DNA from: Bicyclus anynana
Taxonomy: Eukaryota > Arthropoda > Insecta > Lepidoptera > Nymphalidae
Length of the DNA stretch: 64,000 nucleotides
Assembly (NCBI RefSeq): GCF_947172395.1
Contig: NC_069098.1
Span: 179,001 to 243,000, forward strand
Direction: 5' to 3'
This document shows positions 32,962 to 43,935 of the stretch, in pieces. Below the pieces are notes generated by a model that searched no databases, was not told the origin of the DNA, and saw only the letters and a list, made by a program, of their open reading frames with translations. The position numbers were made by a program, and so were the translations under genes. Positions within the stretch are counted from its first letter, which is position 1; each line of letters opens with the position of its first letter.

Positions 32962-33660
32962 CTCCGTGGCGCAATGGTACGCGCAGTGGATTTACAAGAC
33001 GGAGGTCCTGGGTTCGATCCCTGGCTGGGCCGATTGAGGTTTTCCTGATTGGTCCAGCAGGGTTATTATATAACTCGGTGTACCATTCAAATAACAATTC
33101 ACTACATCGTTTTTCATCGTATTTTCGTAATTGTGATCATCTAACATAGTTATTGCAACAAAATAATGATCTTGACTACGTCATTTTACATTAAATGGCA
33201 GTGATTTTCGTTTTACGATCATCTAACATAATTATATCAACGAAATTACGTAAATAACGGTTTTTCGTTGAAATAATTTTACTACTTGCTACTACTACTT
33301 CTATATTACTGCCACAATACGTAAAATGAAGATACTTATGTCATTTTGTTGAAAATACGATGTTAAATGATTGTGTAAACGAAAATATGAGAAAAACGAT
33401 GTAGTGACTTATTATTTACCGAGTTCCATAATAACCCTGCTGGTCTGGCTGGTGGGAGGCTTCGGTCGTGGCTACTTCCCTACCCTTCCGGCAAAGACGT
33501 ACCGCCAAGCGATTTAGCGTTCCAGTACGATGTCGTGTAGAAACTGAAAGGAGTGTGGATTTTCCTCCTCCTTCTAACAAGTTGGCCCGCTTCCATATTA
33601 GATTGCATAATCACTTACCATCCGGTGAGATTGCAGTCAAGGGCTAACTTGTAGTGAAAA
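32962..33660 (+). mobile_element. SINE family A, split by MITE M1
   Basis: The head 'tctccgtggcgcaatggtac' ... 'gggttcgatccctggctggg' (intact B box) runs to 'gattggtccag' (33057), and the body resumes 'gtctggctggtgggaggctt' (33446) to the tail 'aagggctaacttgtagtg' plus A run. Compared with 39108-39427 the two halves are contiguous once the MITE is removed. Confidence 0.9.
33058..33445. mobile_element. MITE family M1 inserted in SINE A
   Basis: The terminal inverted repeats begin CAGCAGGGTTATTAT on both ends, followed by an AACTCGGT block and an inner inverted block around CACTACATCGTTTTTC. About 388 bp, AT-rich, no coding capacity. Diverged sister copy at about 5830-6125. The CAGGG start resembles hAT-type termini, but no 8 bp duplication is visible, so the superfamily is left open. 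Confidence 0.85.
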
Positions 33661-33900
33661 AAAAGGATCTATTCCAAAATTTCAGGAATTGCTACTACAA
33701 ACCGGAGAGGAAGCCTCATGACCCTAGCGGCAGGATCAGTATTTGGTACAGATTATGTTTAGCTGGTTAAATTAAATTACTGTTTACGGGTACATACTTA
33801 TATGTAAATTTGCATGACTTTACCAACTTACCGTCCCCCGATCGTCTTTGAGGAGGATCTGGGCTGCTGCACCAACTTATTGTAATCATTTGATTATGTA
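33661..33900. other. Spacer, nothing recognised
   Basis: AT-rich. No gene. Confidence 0.4.
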
Positions 33901-33904
33901 ATCA

Positions 33905-34345
33905 GCGGTTCAGTTAGTGATGACTTACGGATCCGAGACCTGGTTGCTAACTGTGGTCCTCATAAAAAGGCTCAAAGTCACTCAGCGGGCAATTAAGCAA
34001 GTTATGCTTGGGGTTTCTCTGCGTGATCGAATCAGAAATGTGGAGATCCGCAGACGAACTAAAGTCACTGATATCTCAGCGAGTCGCGAAGCTGAAGTGA
34101 CAATGTGCAGGCTACATAGTTCGAAGAGCCGATGGACGTTGGGGTCCCAAGGTGCTGGAATGGCGACCCTGCGCCGGAAAGCGCAGTGTTGGTCGACCCC
34201 CCATTAGGTGGACCGAGGACAACAAGCGGGTTGCAGGGAGCCGCTAGATGCTCGCGGCTCGAGACAGTTTTGTTTGAAAATCTATGCAAGAGGCCTATGT
34301 CCAGCAGTGGACGTCCGTCGGCTGTCGATGATGATGGTGACGAAT
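33905..34345 (+). pseudogene. RTE-clade LINE 3' fragment
   Basis: Reads MTYGSETWLLTVVLIKRLKV, then RRTKVTDIS, and after a frameshift the Arg/Gly-rich block (RRWTLGSQGAGMA frame), ending with 'gcctatgtccagcagtgg' and a short (GAT) tail (34323-34340). 5' truncated; same family as 1305-2445 and 19577-20935. Confidence 0.85.
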
Positions 34346-34979
34346 CAGCGGAACTAAACAATCACGCTAAACAAACTGAACACCCTGAGCTAAGTGCCCG
34401 TTTACTACATCATTAACGATACGCGTCAATGTATCGTCTCGAGGTATCCGAGAAAAATTTAATTGTTAAAAATTGGTGGCAAATTATTATTTTTTATTTA
34501 TTTAAATATCAGCGGACTGTAGGAATCAGTGATTTTTCCGGGATAAAAACTAGCATAACTTCCTCTATCTTCGAGTGAAAGTTCTATTAAAATTGATAAC
34601 GCCGTCCAGAGATTAACCCGAAAAGACAGACAAACAGTCAATAAATGAAGAAATCTATATGTGGTGTCCACTGTGCCTGGGTTTATTTTCCTCTATGTAA
34701 TTAAGTAAGTTAAATAAAGGCTTTTAGAATATCTTTGACTACGAGTAGTTGCGTAGAAAAAATTAAAAAATATTTGTTTGTCTACATGTTTACATTGTAT
34801 TGTCAGGTTGTCGGCCTGTTCTGCGAATGGCTGCTGCGGCAGACTAGGTGTGACATAATACTCATGGTATCTGCGACTACTTTGCGTCTCATGTAGTAAT
34901 TCATCATCGTGCTCAGCGCGTTACATTGTAGCGGCGCTGTACCCGTCTCTTCATACTTGTAGCTACACAGATTTTTGAT
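34346..34979. other. Intergenic with Helitron-like trace
   Basis: The segment 34505-34640 ('ttccgggataaaaactagca', 'aagttctattaaaattgata') matches the internal module of the Helitron-like repeats. Otherwise AT-rich. Confidence 0.4.
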
Positions 34980-34982
34980 TTG

Positions 34983-35285
34983 ATCAACCCATAATCGGCT
35001 CACTGTTGAGCTCGAGTCTCCTCTCAGAATGAGAGGGGTTAGGCCAATAGTCCAACACGCTGGCCCAATGCGGATTGGCGAACTTTACATACGCAGAGAA
35101 TTACGAAAATTCTTTGGTATGCAGGTTTCCTCACGATGTTTTTCCTTCACCGATAGAGACACGTGATATTTAATTTCTAATAATGCACACAACTGAACAG
35201 TTGGAGGTGCACGCCCCAGACCGGATTCGAACTCACACTCTCTGGAATCGGAGGCAGAGGTCGTATCCACCGGGCTATCACGGCG
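34983..35285 (-). mobile_element. SINE family B, minus orientation, near full length
   Basis: Body 'caacccataatcggctcact' to head 'gggctatcacggc'. The minus-strand B box reads GAGTTCGAATCC. TACACAGA is present on both sides (about 34965 and 35287) and may be the target-site duplication. Confidence 0.88.
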
Positions 35286-35299
35286 GGTACACAGAGCTA

Positions 35300-35455
35300 C
35301 TTGCAAAATTACGTCCATCAGCCAATGGACGTCCACAGCAGGGCATCACGATCCTGAGTGGTCTGTCTCCAATCTTGAATTCCTTGATGTCGCCAGTCCA
35401 CTTGGTGAGGGGTCCACCAGCACTGCGTTCTCCAGTGCGGGGTCGTCACACTTAT
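35300..35455 (-). pseudogene. RTE-like LINE 3' fragment, minus orientation
   Basis: The reverse strand gives the family tail ('ctgatgg' then 'cgtccattggc') and the conserved 'gtggaccgaagacatcaag'-like block in diverged form. A related but distinct RTE subfamily. Confidence 0.55.
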
Positions 35456-35499
35456 GTGTTCCGTGCTAATACCTCATCACCACCATCATTAGCCTATTT

Positions 35500-35805
35500 A
35501 AATGGTCCACCGCAGGGCCAGGCCTCCCTCTTCATATGAGCGGGGGACTGCTTCAGTGTGGGTCGGTGGGTGATCATGTTAAGCAGTTTACCGAGCACTA
35601 GCAGCTGACGTCCTGATAGCGACTACAACCGACGGCTTAGCGCGCTCACTGCACACTTTACTAATTTAATATCATCACTTTCCATCTACAGGCTGAAAAC
35701 TTTCACTGAACCTTTCTTGGTATACCTACATAGCCCAGTCGGGACTCGAACCCCGGAACTCGTGATCTAGACCTACGTAGACTAGTCACTAGACCAACGA
35801 GGTAG
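35500..35805 (-). mobile_element. tRNA-headed SINE (type D), minus orientation
   Basis: The minus strand from 35803 reads CCTCGTTGGTCTAGTGACTA ... GGGGTTCGAGTCCCGAC, a tRNA-like head with A and B boxes. The body extends to about 35510 ('ctgcggtggacc' in minus sense). Confidence 0.6.
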
Positions 35806-36479
35806 TTAATACCTTAATACACAAAGCTTTACAAGCATTGCAGTGTTTTGGTTGAAAGGTAGATATGTAAGAATGTAGCTATGAAAAAATGCATTCGACA
35901 AACTACTTGTGTTGCTTAATAAAAGCCTGTAAGCTGTAAGAAAAATACTCTAATTAAAATTTATTTTCAGTATACAAGCACTTTTAAAACTTTTGCCAGT
36001 GACTACAATAGAAATAAAATTTATTTGTGTGTGACAATGACTCTATTATTTGTTTAAAGGTAAATTTTAAAAAAGAAATAGCAAGAAACTCAACAGTTTC
36101 TTTTTTAAAATGATAATTAATTTCCGTCAAACTTTTTTGCTGTTTCTCTTGGGTAAATTCAATAAATGATTTTGCTTACAGGCGCCTTAAATAAAAACAT
36201 AAGGAACTGAAAGATAGGTACTTTTATTATAGTTTATTATATTGCCGCCAGTCAAATTTGAAATATTAATAATTTATAAACAGAAAATCGAAACATGTGA
36301 TACAAATAGGTATGTTGTAAGGTACGTTAAATTAAGCAATTTTAAACGATAAATTTGAATACAAAATTTAAACATTTTTTGATTTACATCAACCTTTTTC
36401 AAATAATAATAATAGAAGATATTAATAACATAGAAGTGCACAATTTCAAATAAAACATGAATTTAAAAAAGCTAACATA
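35806..36479. other. AT-rich intergenic, nothing recognised
   Basis: Poly-A/T rich; no gene. Confidence 0.45.
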
Positions 36480-36700
36480 TTTATAGGCTAAAATGTAGAT
36501 ATTTATAATATGTTGTTATGTTGTCATACACAGCTCGGCGACGGCGCCCGCCATGCCGGCGCGGGGCGGCGCGCGAGGGTCGCACTGCGAGCTGCGGACG
36601 GACAATGGTCGGGCGGAGTCGCGGACAAAGGCTGTAGGGCGGCGGCGACGGCCGGGCGAGGGCTGTGCTCACCGCACGGACGATGATATTTAAGTATTAC
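36480..36700. other. GC-rich patch
   Basis: The block 36530-36685 is CpG-rich. A 63-codon minus-strand frame (36672-36481) is Arg/Pro/Ala-rich and looks compositional, not genic. Confidence 0.35.
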
Positions 36701-37375
36701 CAGAAACTTTTTTCACGGTAGGATTTTCTCCATCTTCAAAATATTTATTTGTGTGGTCAAAATATTTTGTATATTACAATATAAAAAAATCCAGAAATCA
36801 TATTAAAAATATTATTCCTTTGAACCGACGCACGCGGAGGCATTATTACAAATGGGCAGTAAATAATTTATTTAATGCTAATAGACCTCCAATTTCCTTG
36901 AACTTATAAATTAACTATTTAAAATGGAGCATTAATAGCTAAACTAAAATATTCACATTTTTCAACTTTCACATGTTTTGATTTGATATGATTTACGCGT
37001 AGATCTACTTTTCGCGATATGTGGTTAGGAATCCTCAATGCTAAGTAGCGTAATTAGCGAATCTGATTCCAGCTTCACTTACGTCGGTTTTTATAGTTCC
37101 TGCTTACCTAGTGTTGGTAGTGACATCTGCAAAGTAAGCTATACCAAAAGTGGGTAGGTATTGTAATTACCTATATTTAATAATTGATAACGCGACTACT
37201 ATCATTGAATTTTATAAAATAAAATAAAAAAAAAAACAATAAAACTGCCTAAGCGTAATGAACTGAAAAGCGATCTAAGTATTCGGGTGTTTTGTATTTA
37301 CGAGTATATTATATGTTTGCTTGCTAGAAAGTGTTACTTCTATGGCCCTAATATAATTGGGACGCTTTTTGACAA
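36701..37375. other. AT-rich intergenic, nothing recognised
   Basis: No gene or named repeat. Confidence 0.45.
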
Positions 37376-37700
37376 ATTGTATTAAAAAAAAAAATATACG
37401 GTCGAATTGAGAAACCTCCTCCTTTTTTAAAGTCGGTTAAAAACAGTAATTTTATACACCTATACGTAACATAATATTTATATATTTCTAATGATCTTTT
37501 TACGACCTTTCATTTGATACCCGTATTGTTAGGGTAATAAAACAAACTCACCCCCCACCTATGTCACTAACATAATTCTGACGAACTCAATGACGCCTCA
37601 TATGTCAAAAGCCGTTTGGGCTGTCGGACGGGCCAAAGAAATAGACTTACATACACACATATTATACATTCGGCAAACATTACCCTCCTTCTGACGCACT
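37376..37700 (-). repeat. Dispersed repeat R ('accgacttt..ggaggaggttc'), minus orientation
   Basis: Contains 'gagaaacctcctcctttttt' followed by 'aaagtcggttaaa', the reverse of the motif at 51715-51745 and 52388-52415, then 'ctttcatttgatacccgt', another widespread lepidopteran repeat word. Confidence 0.55.
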
Positions 37701-38709
37701 CGGGTAATGAAGAAAGAAACGATTCAGATTTAGTAAAATAGGTGTGAAATAAAAGGAAGAATTTCCAAAAATGAACTGGATTTTTGATAGTCGTTCAAAA
37801 TATTACCATCTGCAGCAGCCGACGCAAACATTACAGTTGTCGGTACGTACTGTCGCGCTTCTGTGATTGCGCACACTAGCGGGAGCGGCTGTATGTTGTA
37901 CTTACTTTATTGCATTCGGTGTAATTGCGCGGCTTTGTGACTGCGGCCATTATGTCGCGGGGGGCGGGGGGATGACTCGCGGGGACCGTACATAAGCGTG
38001 TACTGATGGGCTTTGCAGAAATAATTAACGACTCTGCTGCGGGCCAGCGAGTGAAGCGAAGCTTAGAGCTTTTTAGCAGCATTAGAACTGCCTGTCTGGT
38101 TTAAGCATCGCCAACATTTGCCGCCAGGCAGCATTGCTGTGTTCTAGTCTTAAGATAACCGATTAGATTACATGCAAGTAACAGCTATGCCTCTGAGTGC
38201 CAGGCCTCTTTGTGCAATGTGTCAAATGTTTTAGCCGCTAAGTGATTACAAGCGATAGTTTTCTATATACCATCCGGTAAACAATGGCGTTGTGCCATCA
38301 ATTATAATTATAAAAAAAAACTGAAGCTGAAACGCTCCCTAGAAGTTCATACATTTTGTCCATCAGCGCCGACGGTCAACGTCTTGCCAGCGTGACTCTA
38401 AAACCAGCCCAAGGGTTCCTTGTAGACTACAAACCAACTATCCATTACCTTTAGATCAGCGAACGCAGCACCCACCAATAAATATTTGTTTGCCCACCAC
38501 GCTTCGCAATCTCAAGGCGCCGTCGACACAGATGCAGGAGGTAACAGTTAATGCTGTCAGATGTAATTGAAACCGAGTTTACTCTCCGCGCTTGCATCAG
38601 CACCGACTTCCCAGCTCTAGCCTGATACAGGAAAAGGTTATGTTAGGACCTTACCGCATAGAGTCGACAGGTTAATGCTGGACTAGTTCTAAAGCATTTT
38701 TATAATTTT
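37701..38709. other. Intergenic, nothing firm
   Basis: Modest GC-rich patch 37840-38060. Its short minus-strand frame (38082-37876) has no recognisable domain. The rest is mixed composition with no gene. Confidence 0.4.
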
Positions 38710-38711
38710 CT

Positions 38712-38895
38712 TTAATTAACTAACAAGCGGACGCTCGCGACTTCGTCCGCGTGGAATTTAGTTTTACACAAATCCCTCCGGAACCATTTTCCGGCACGAA
38801 ATCCTATATATTAATCCAGAGTAAAATCTGTTTCCATTCTAAATTTTACCCAAATCGGTGAAATAGTTGCGGCGTTAAAGAGTAACATCAACTCG
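38712..38895 (-). mobile_element. Helitron-like repeat fragment, minus orientation
   Basis: 'aacaagcggacgctcgcgac' followed by 'ttcgtccgcgtggaattta' and 'gaaatcctatatattaatcc', the reversed order of the block at 46970-47110. Confidence 0.6.
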
Positions 38896-38937
38896 CAAGT
38901 TCCAGGATACGTTATTTATCACATCTTTTATATGTAA

Positions 38938-39071
38938 AGTGTTTTTCAGAAAGCATGGGAACGGTGACAATTACCATATGGCGTGCATAATACGTACTAT
39001 TACAGTGAATCGCGGCAAACTTTCAAGTGTGAAACGATCTGTCACCGTACCCATGCTATCTGAAAAACACT
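38938..39071. mobile_element. Short MITE (134 bp) with long inverted repeats
   Basis: AGTGTTTTTCAGAAAGCATG (38938 on) matches the reverse complement of 39071-39040 over about 32 bp with two mismatches. The middle is only about 70 bp. No open frame. Confidence 0.8.
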
Positions 39072-39107
39072 GTAGTTAGATATTTCGTCACTTGTGTACT
39101 TTCGACG

Positions 39108-39427
39108 GCCTCCGTGGCGCAGTGGTATGCGCGGTGGATTTACAAGACGGAAGTCCTGGGTTCTATCTCCGGCTGGGCCGATTGAGATTTTCTTAATTGG
39201 TCCAGGTCTGGCTAGTGGGAGGCTTCCGTCGTGGCAAGATACCACCCTACCGGCAAAGACGTACCGCCAAGCGATTTAGCGTTTCGGTACGATGCCGCGT
39301 AGAAACCGAGAGGGGTGTGGATTTTCATCCTCCTCCTAACAAGTTAGCCCGCTTCCATCTTAGATTACATCATCACTTACCATCAGGTGAGATTGTAGTC
39401 AAGGGCTAACTTGTAAAGCGTAAAAAA
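39108..39427 (+). mobile_element. SINE family A, full-length copy
   Basis: The head 'cctccgtggcgcagtggtat' ... 'ctgggttctatctccggctg' (B box mutated by one base) is followed by the central 'tggtccaggtctggctagtg' and 'cggcaaagacgtaccgccaa', and the tail 'aagggctaacttgtaaagcg' plus A run. Reference copy for this window. Confidence 0.92.
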
Positions 39428-39461
39428 AGTACTTACTGCTGATATACAGAAAGAGTTCAAC

Positions 39462-39588
39462 TGGTTCGACCGAGAGGGGTGTGGATTTTTATCATAACAA
39501 GTTTGCTTGCTTCCATCTTAGAATGCATCATCACTTACCATCAGGTGAGATAGTGGTCAAGGGCTAACTTGTAAAGAATAAACAAAAA
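39462..39588 (+). mobile_element. SINE family A, 5'-truncated tail
   Basis: Holds only the 3' third ('cgagaggggtgtggattttt' to 'aagggctaacttgtaaagaa' plus A run). It sits about 35 bp after the full copy. Confidence 0.85.
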
Positions 39589-40519
39589 ACTGATCGTAAG
39601 TAGATGAGCATCGTCAACAGTCACTCGCAGTGCACATGCGTTACAAATATCTTCTACATTTGACGACCTCGCGCCCGGCAGTTGAAGTCCTACCTATACA
39701 GGAGTTGTTTGTTACACATGTTGTACACGTCAGTACAGGCCGGGCCATCAGCCAGCTGCGCCGTAAGCCGTAGGTATGGTAATTAGTAGCAAATAAAGCA
39801 ATTGAAAAGAAAAAACAAAATGTTTCACAAATTTTAGGATTCTACATCAAAATATAGTATGGTGTTTATTAGAAACTAGTGTTTGCAACTTCAACGGCAT
39901 ACAATGGAATATTTTCAGCGCCCGAACTTAACCGAAAGTCCGGTTCGAGTATGTAACATATGCTTAAATTAAATAAAATATTAGTCAAGGTCTTTATCGT
40001 TTGGTGATTTTTGATAGCTGAAAGTTTTCTGTGAGACAATAATTGTTAACCCATTTTATATTATAATCATTAAAACACCACACTAGATGTACAATTTCTT
40101 GTTTTATTGTTTTATGGTAGGTACTAAACATTACAAAGACATGTAAGGTAAGACATTGAAACACACAGAGCAAAGACTAACAACAACAACACAGCAGATA
40201 ACCATTCTAACATCTATCTAGACCTAATCTAAAATGTGAGAAGTTCAAAATAACAACAAATTGACTTGTTAAGAAATGATTTGTCATATACGAGTACCTA
40301 TCTACTCGTATACCAATACTTTGAATTCTCATCTGATTTCGTTAATGTTTTATTAATGTGTATGTGGTAGACATTGCAGCAAGTTTGAAAAAATGCAAGA
40401 TAATATTGGATTCAGAATAACACACATAAAAGTGTACAATCAACTAATATTGACACGGATAGTCGTCTTAATTATCATATTTTAGTCGTAAAACATACGA
40501 GAATATAGTAAATTATTAA
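39589..40519. other. AT-rich intergenic, nothing recognised
   Basis: No gene-like frame on either strand. Confidence 0.45.
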
Positions 40520-40524
40520 TAAAA

Positions 40525-40580
40525 TATAGTACAATTATAGTACTCGTAGTACAAATATAGTACAATTATAGTACTCGTTA
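40525..40580. repeat. 30 bp tandem duplication, two copies
   Basis: 'tatagtacaattatagtact' repeated at 40525 and 40555. Confidence 0.9.
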
Positions 40581-41610
40581 AGATGTACAATTGTATAGTA
40601 TTAACGAATAATTGAAAGGAAATATTGGTAATTTAATAAAGTAGTTGTAGCTAAATCGCCAGCAGTTTGTCACTTGGACCCCGGCCGCCTCTTGAAGACG
40701 CGTCGTTAGCGGCCGCTACTCGCCGCGACGCGCGGTCTGTGGCCACACAACACGCAGGCGGCGGAACACGTGGAAAGCTTCTGCGTTTTATCATCACCGC
40801 TCGAATCGGCCACTTGTAAAGTATGTTAAAGTTATAGCTAATGGACATTTGTGTTAACGAATTTTGTGACACAATAACAAAGATTCGAGAAAGTTGTTTC
40901 CTTTCCTCTGCACACAAGACAGATGAAGTATAATTTATATCATTTAGTATTTACTGTTCAGTTTCTTACTGGCTTTGGTAGAATCTGATCGTCCGATGGC
41001 AAAGTGAACTACTCATTTGCCTTGATTTATAATGACGACAAAGGTAATTGAATAAAATCCTACGCGAAATAAAATAATTTGATTTATTTTCGCATAGTAT
41101 GTATATTGTATATGTCATCAGTCTGGACAATGATGTTTCCGGTGTGTTCTTTGAAATCGTGTTTGAAGATGTGTGAATCCGGTAAATTAGACGAATGGTG
41201 TAGTAATACTTTGGATGTATCATGTAACTCGTACTAAATATTAGTTATTAGCTACGACTACAAATCCCTCCCTCGATTTTGTTATTGTCACTTTTCTGAA
41301 ATGCATTTTGGAGTCAAAAGTTTTAAGGTAATTTGGGAGAAAGTGCTAATACCTATAGGTACTGTAGGTAGCTATTATAGGATTATATTATTAGGATTAT
41401 ATATTATAGGACCCCTAGTCTTAATTATTTAATGTGAAATTCTTTAGGCAATTCGTTTAATAGACATTAAGTCACGTGGTTATGACGCTCGAATGCATAT
41501 AGAACTTAGCACTTCTTGTATGTACAATATAATGTCGTTGACTTCTTACATGCAGTCTTACGACTGTCAATTTTTACTTTATTATTTTAGTGTCTTTACG
41601 CTCATGCGTC
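40581..41610. other. Intergenic, nothing firm
   Basis: A GC-rich patch at 40665-40765 lies in otherwise AT-rich DNA. The minus frame across it (40917-40651) is not recognisable. Confidence 0.4.
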
Positions 41611-42415
41611 CGCCGGCGCCTGTGCCCGGGACGTGTCGCACTCCATTACGTGCGCCGTAATCAGGAACTATCCGCGTCTCCTCCGCGACTGTGAGCCCTC
41701 GGCCGCGCTCGCACGGCTCACTCTCCGCCGGCGCCTGTGCCCGGGACGCGTCGCACTCCATTACGTGCGCCGTAATCAGGAACTATCCGCGTCTCCTCCG
41801 CGACTGTGAGCCCTCGGCCGCGCTCGCACGGCTCACTCTCCGCCGGCGCCTGTGCCCGGGACGCGTCGCACTCCATTACGTGCGCCGTAATCAGGAACTA
41901 TCCGCGTCTCCTCCGCGACTGTGAGCCCTCGGCCGCGCTCGCACGGCTCGCTCTCCGCCGGCGCCTGTGCCCGGGACGCGTCGCACTCCATTACGTGCGC
42001 CGTAATCAGGAACTATCCGCGTCTCCTCCGCGACTGTGAGCCCTCGGCCGCGCTCGCACGGCTCACTCTCCGCCGGCGCCTGTGCCCGGGACGCGTCGCA
42101 CTCCATTACGTGCGCCGTAATCAGGAACTATCCGCGTCTCCTCCGCGACTGTGAGCCCTCGGCCGCGCTCGCACGGCTCACTCTCCGCCGGCGCCTGTGC
42201 CCGGGACGCGTCGCACTCCATTACGTGCGCCGTAATCAGGAACTATCCGCGTCTCCTCCGCGACTGGGAGCCCTCGGCCGCGCTCGCACGGCTCACTCTC
42301 CGCCGGCGCCTGTGCCCGGGACGCGTCGCACTCCATTACGTGCGCCGTAATCAGGAACTATCCGCGTCTCCTCCGCGACTGTGAGCCCTCGGCCGCGCTC
42401 GCACGGCTCACTCTC
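41611..42415. repeat. GC-rich satellite: seven 115 bp tandem units
   Basis: Units start at 41611, 41726, 41841, 41956, 42071, 42186 and 42301 with 'cgccggcgcctgtgcccggg', and a partial eighth begins at 42416. They are almost identical: single changes visible are T for C in unit 1 (acgtgtcgc), G for A in unit 3 (gctcgctc) and G for T in unit 6 (gactgggag). 115 is not a multiple of three and every frame hits stops once per few units, so the repeating open frames are not genes. Each unit has the small dyad TTACG-TGCGC-CGTAA and many CpGs. Confidence 0.97.
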
Positions 42416-42800
42416 CGCCGCGCGCCGCGAACTTCGTCTACGTAATTATTTAAGTTAATGATATACTACACCTTTCCATAAATGATTTCTTTTTACGCGG
42501 CGTGCGAGCGAGACGCCCTCCGCGGGCGGACGGGAGTGCGAGCGGGAGCGGCGCGGGGTGGCGCCTCCCCCGGCTGAAAGCATGCTCTCGGATTATAATA
42601 TTGCGAGCGCGACTCTCGCTTTGAAGGCAGTGGACTGTTTTTTAATCTCGCTTACTTATGTACCGCAGCCAGCGCCCGCGTGCGGCTCTTAACGAATTTA
42701 GGTACCGGTTTGTTTGTACCACTCCTGCTCGAGCGCCGGCACCGGCACCTACCGGCTACGTGCCGCATATTTTTGCATTCTTTATTTAATTACTGGCGTT
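42416..42800. other. CpG-rich flank of the satellite
   Basis: High-CpG sequence (especially 42495-42580 and 42660-42770) continuing from the partial eighth unit. No gene is recognised. Confidence 0.45.
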
Positions 42801-43396
42801 CGCCTTTGACTTCGCTCGCGGTGCATTTATTATGTGGACCATAGTTTGGTACCCAACTTGATTTGTATTATCATAAACCTATTATAGCAATCATATTAAC
42901 TATTCCTATTTGAATCCCATTTAGTACCTATTTGATTTTAAGTTCTCTTGTATATGTTCGAAGGCCAAGGTCCAAAGCTAATGAAAATAAAACTGGACCA
43001 ACTTTGAAGTACAATTTAAACGAAAAAGAATTCATCGAAATCGGAAATTACCTACTTACGTTAAAAAGATTTGTGTTATCAGACATCTAAAACTTAAGTA
43101 CAAAATGCTCAGATACGAGTTGAATTGAGATCCTCATCCGCTTTTTTGTCGGACAAATACTAATTTTTCCAAAATTTCTCATCCAGGCGTCAAAGGTACT
43201 TCACTTCGCTACGTTACTGAATGACTACCTACTAGTATTGTGCTCGAAGACTCATAACTGACCTACCTATGGATCGATGTAATCACAGCTACTTGAAGCT
43301 AGAAGTGTAAATAGCCTTGTTGAAGCCACGAAGTTCAAGTCTCGTAGAATAGGCACCTCACGATGACGCCGCTGCTGGTATTGGTATTCTCCCTCA
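42801..43396. other. Intergenic, nothing recognised
   Basis: AT-rich; no gene. Confidence 0.4.
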
Positions 43397-43612
43397 GGTC
43401 ACGCTGCTACGTCAGCGATGTGCCGTATAGCGCCGGTTGTGTCCTGGCGCAGACACGGACAGCTCGGCTTGGTCACCGTGTCGAGGTCCTCCATGTTGAG
43501 GGTCCACGTGGGGCGCTCGTGCTCCGGCAGCGGTATGGATGGGCTCAGGATTTTCTGGTTGCGTATAATGCGTACACGCTGGTATTGCGTTAAGTTGGGA
43601 CGTATATAAACG
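43397..43612 (-). CDS. Unrecognised open frame with coding-like codon bias, possible orphan exon
   Basis: The minus strand reads VDVYIRPNLTQYQRVRIIRN, then KILSPSIPLPEHERPTWTLN and MEDLDTVTKPSCPCLRQD, ending IRHIADVAA with TGA at 43399-43397. Between about 43530 and 43430 nearly every third codon position is G or C while the flanks are AT-rich, which is the best coding-like signal in the right two-thirds of the window. Candidate acceptor CAGs occur at about 43571 and 43547 in minus sense, so a terminal exon of 150-175 bp is possible. No fixed splice structure, no known domain. It could be a lineage-specific gene end, a captured gene fragment or a TE piece. Confidence 0.3.
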
Positions 43613-43764
43613 TCGACGTTTCGAAAAATAAAAAAAAATGTATAGGAATGACAGACCCGATCTCGTGACCTGTCTATACCGAATGCCATTCCCATATATT
43701 TTTAAATTTCCAAAGCGTTTGCGATATAACGTTATCTACTATGATGTTACGGGTATATGTATAA
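43613..43764. other. Spacer, nothing recognised
   Basis: AT-rich. Confidence 0.4.
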
Positions 43765-43767
43765 ACT

Positions 43768-43935
43768 AGCTGACGCCGCGCGGTTACACCCGCGTGGTTC
43801 CCGTTCCCGTAGGAATACGGAGATAATATATATAGCCGTCCTCGATCAATGGGCTATATAATACTGAAAGAATTTTTAAAATCGAACCAGTACCTACTTA
43901 AACTCTTCAGCTTTATAATATTAATATAGATTAGT
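43768..43935 (-). mobile_element. Helitron-like repeat fragment
   Basis: 'actagctgacgccgcgcggt', 'cccgtaggaatacggaga', 'gggctatataatactgaaag' and 'aatattaatatagat', the same order as 22705-22920 and 49120-49290. Confidence 0.65.

Noticed and set aside
33917..34416. Overlapping open frames of 94-98 codons on both strands
   Set aside because: All derive from the RTE 3' fragment and its antisense.
35183..35539. 118-codon plus-strand open frame
   Set aside because: Spans a SINE B end and an antisense RTE-like fragment; no independent coding signal.
41691..42384. Series of 77-104 codon open frames with identical translations (MSPRPRSHGSLSAG...)
   Set aside because: They are the same 115 bp satellite unit read repeatedly. 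The period is not a multiple of three and the frames end in every unit, so they are not genes.
41611..42415. CRISPR-like array
   Set aside because: The whole 115 bp unit is repeated with no unique spacers, and the genome is a eukaryote.
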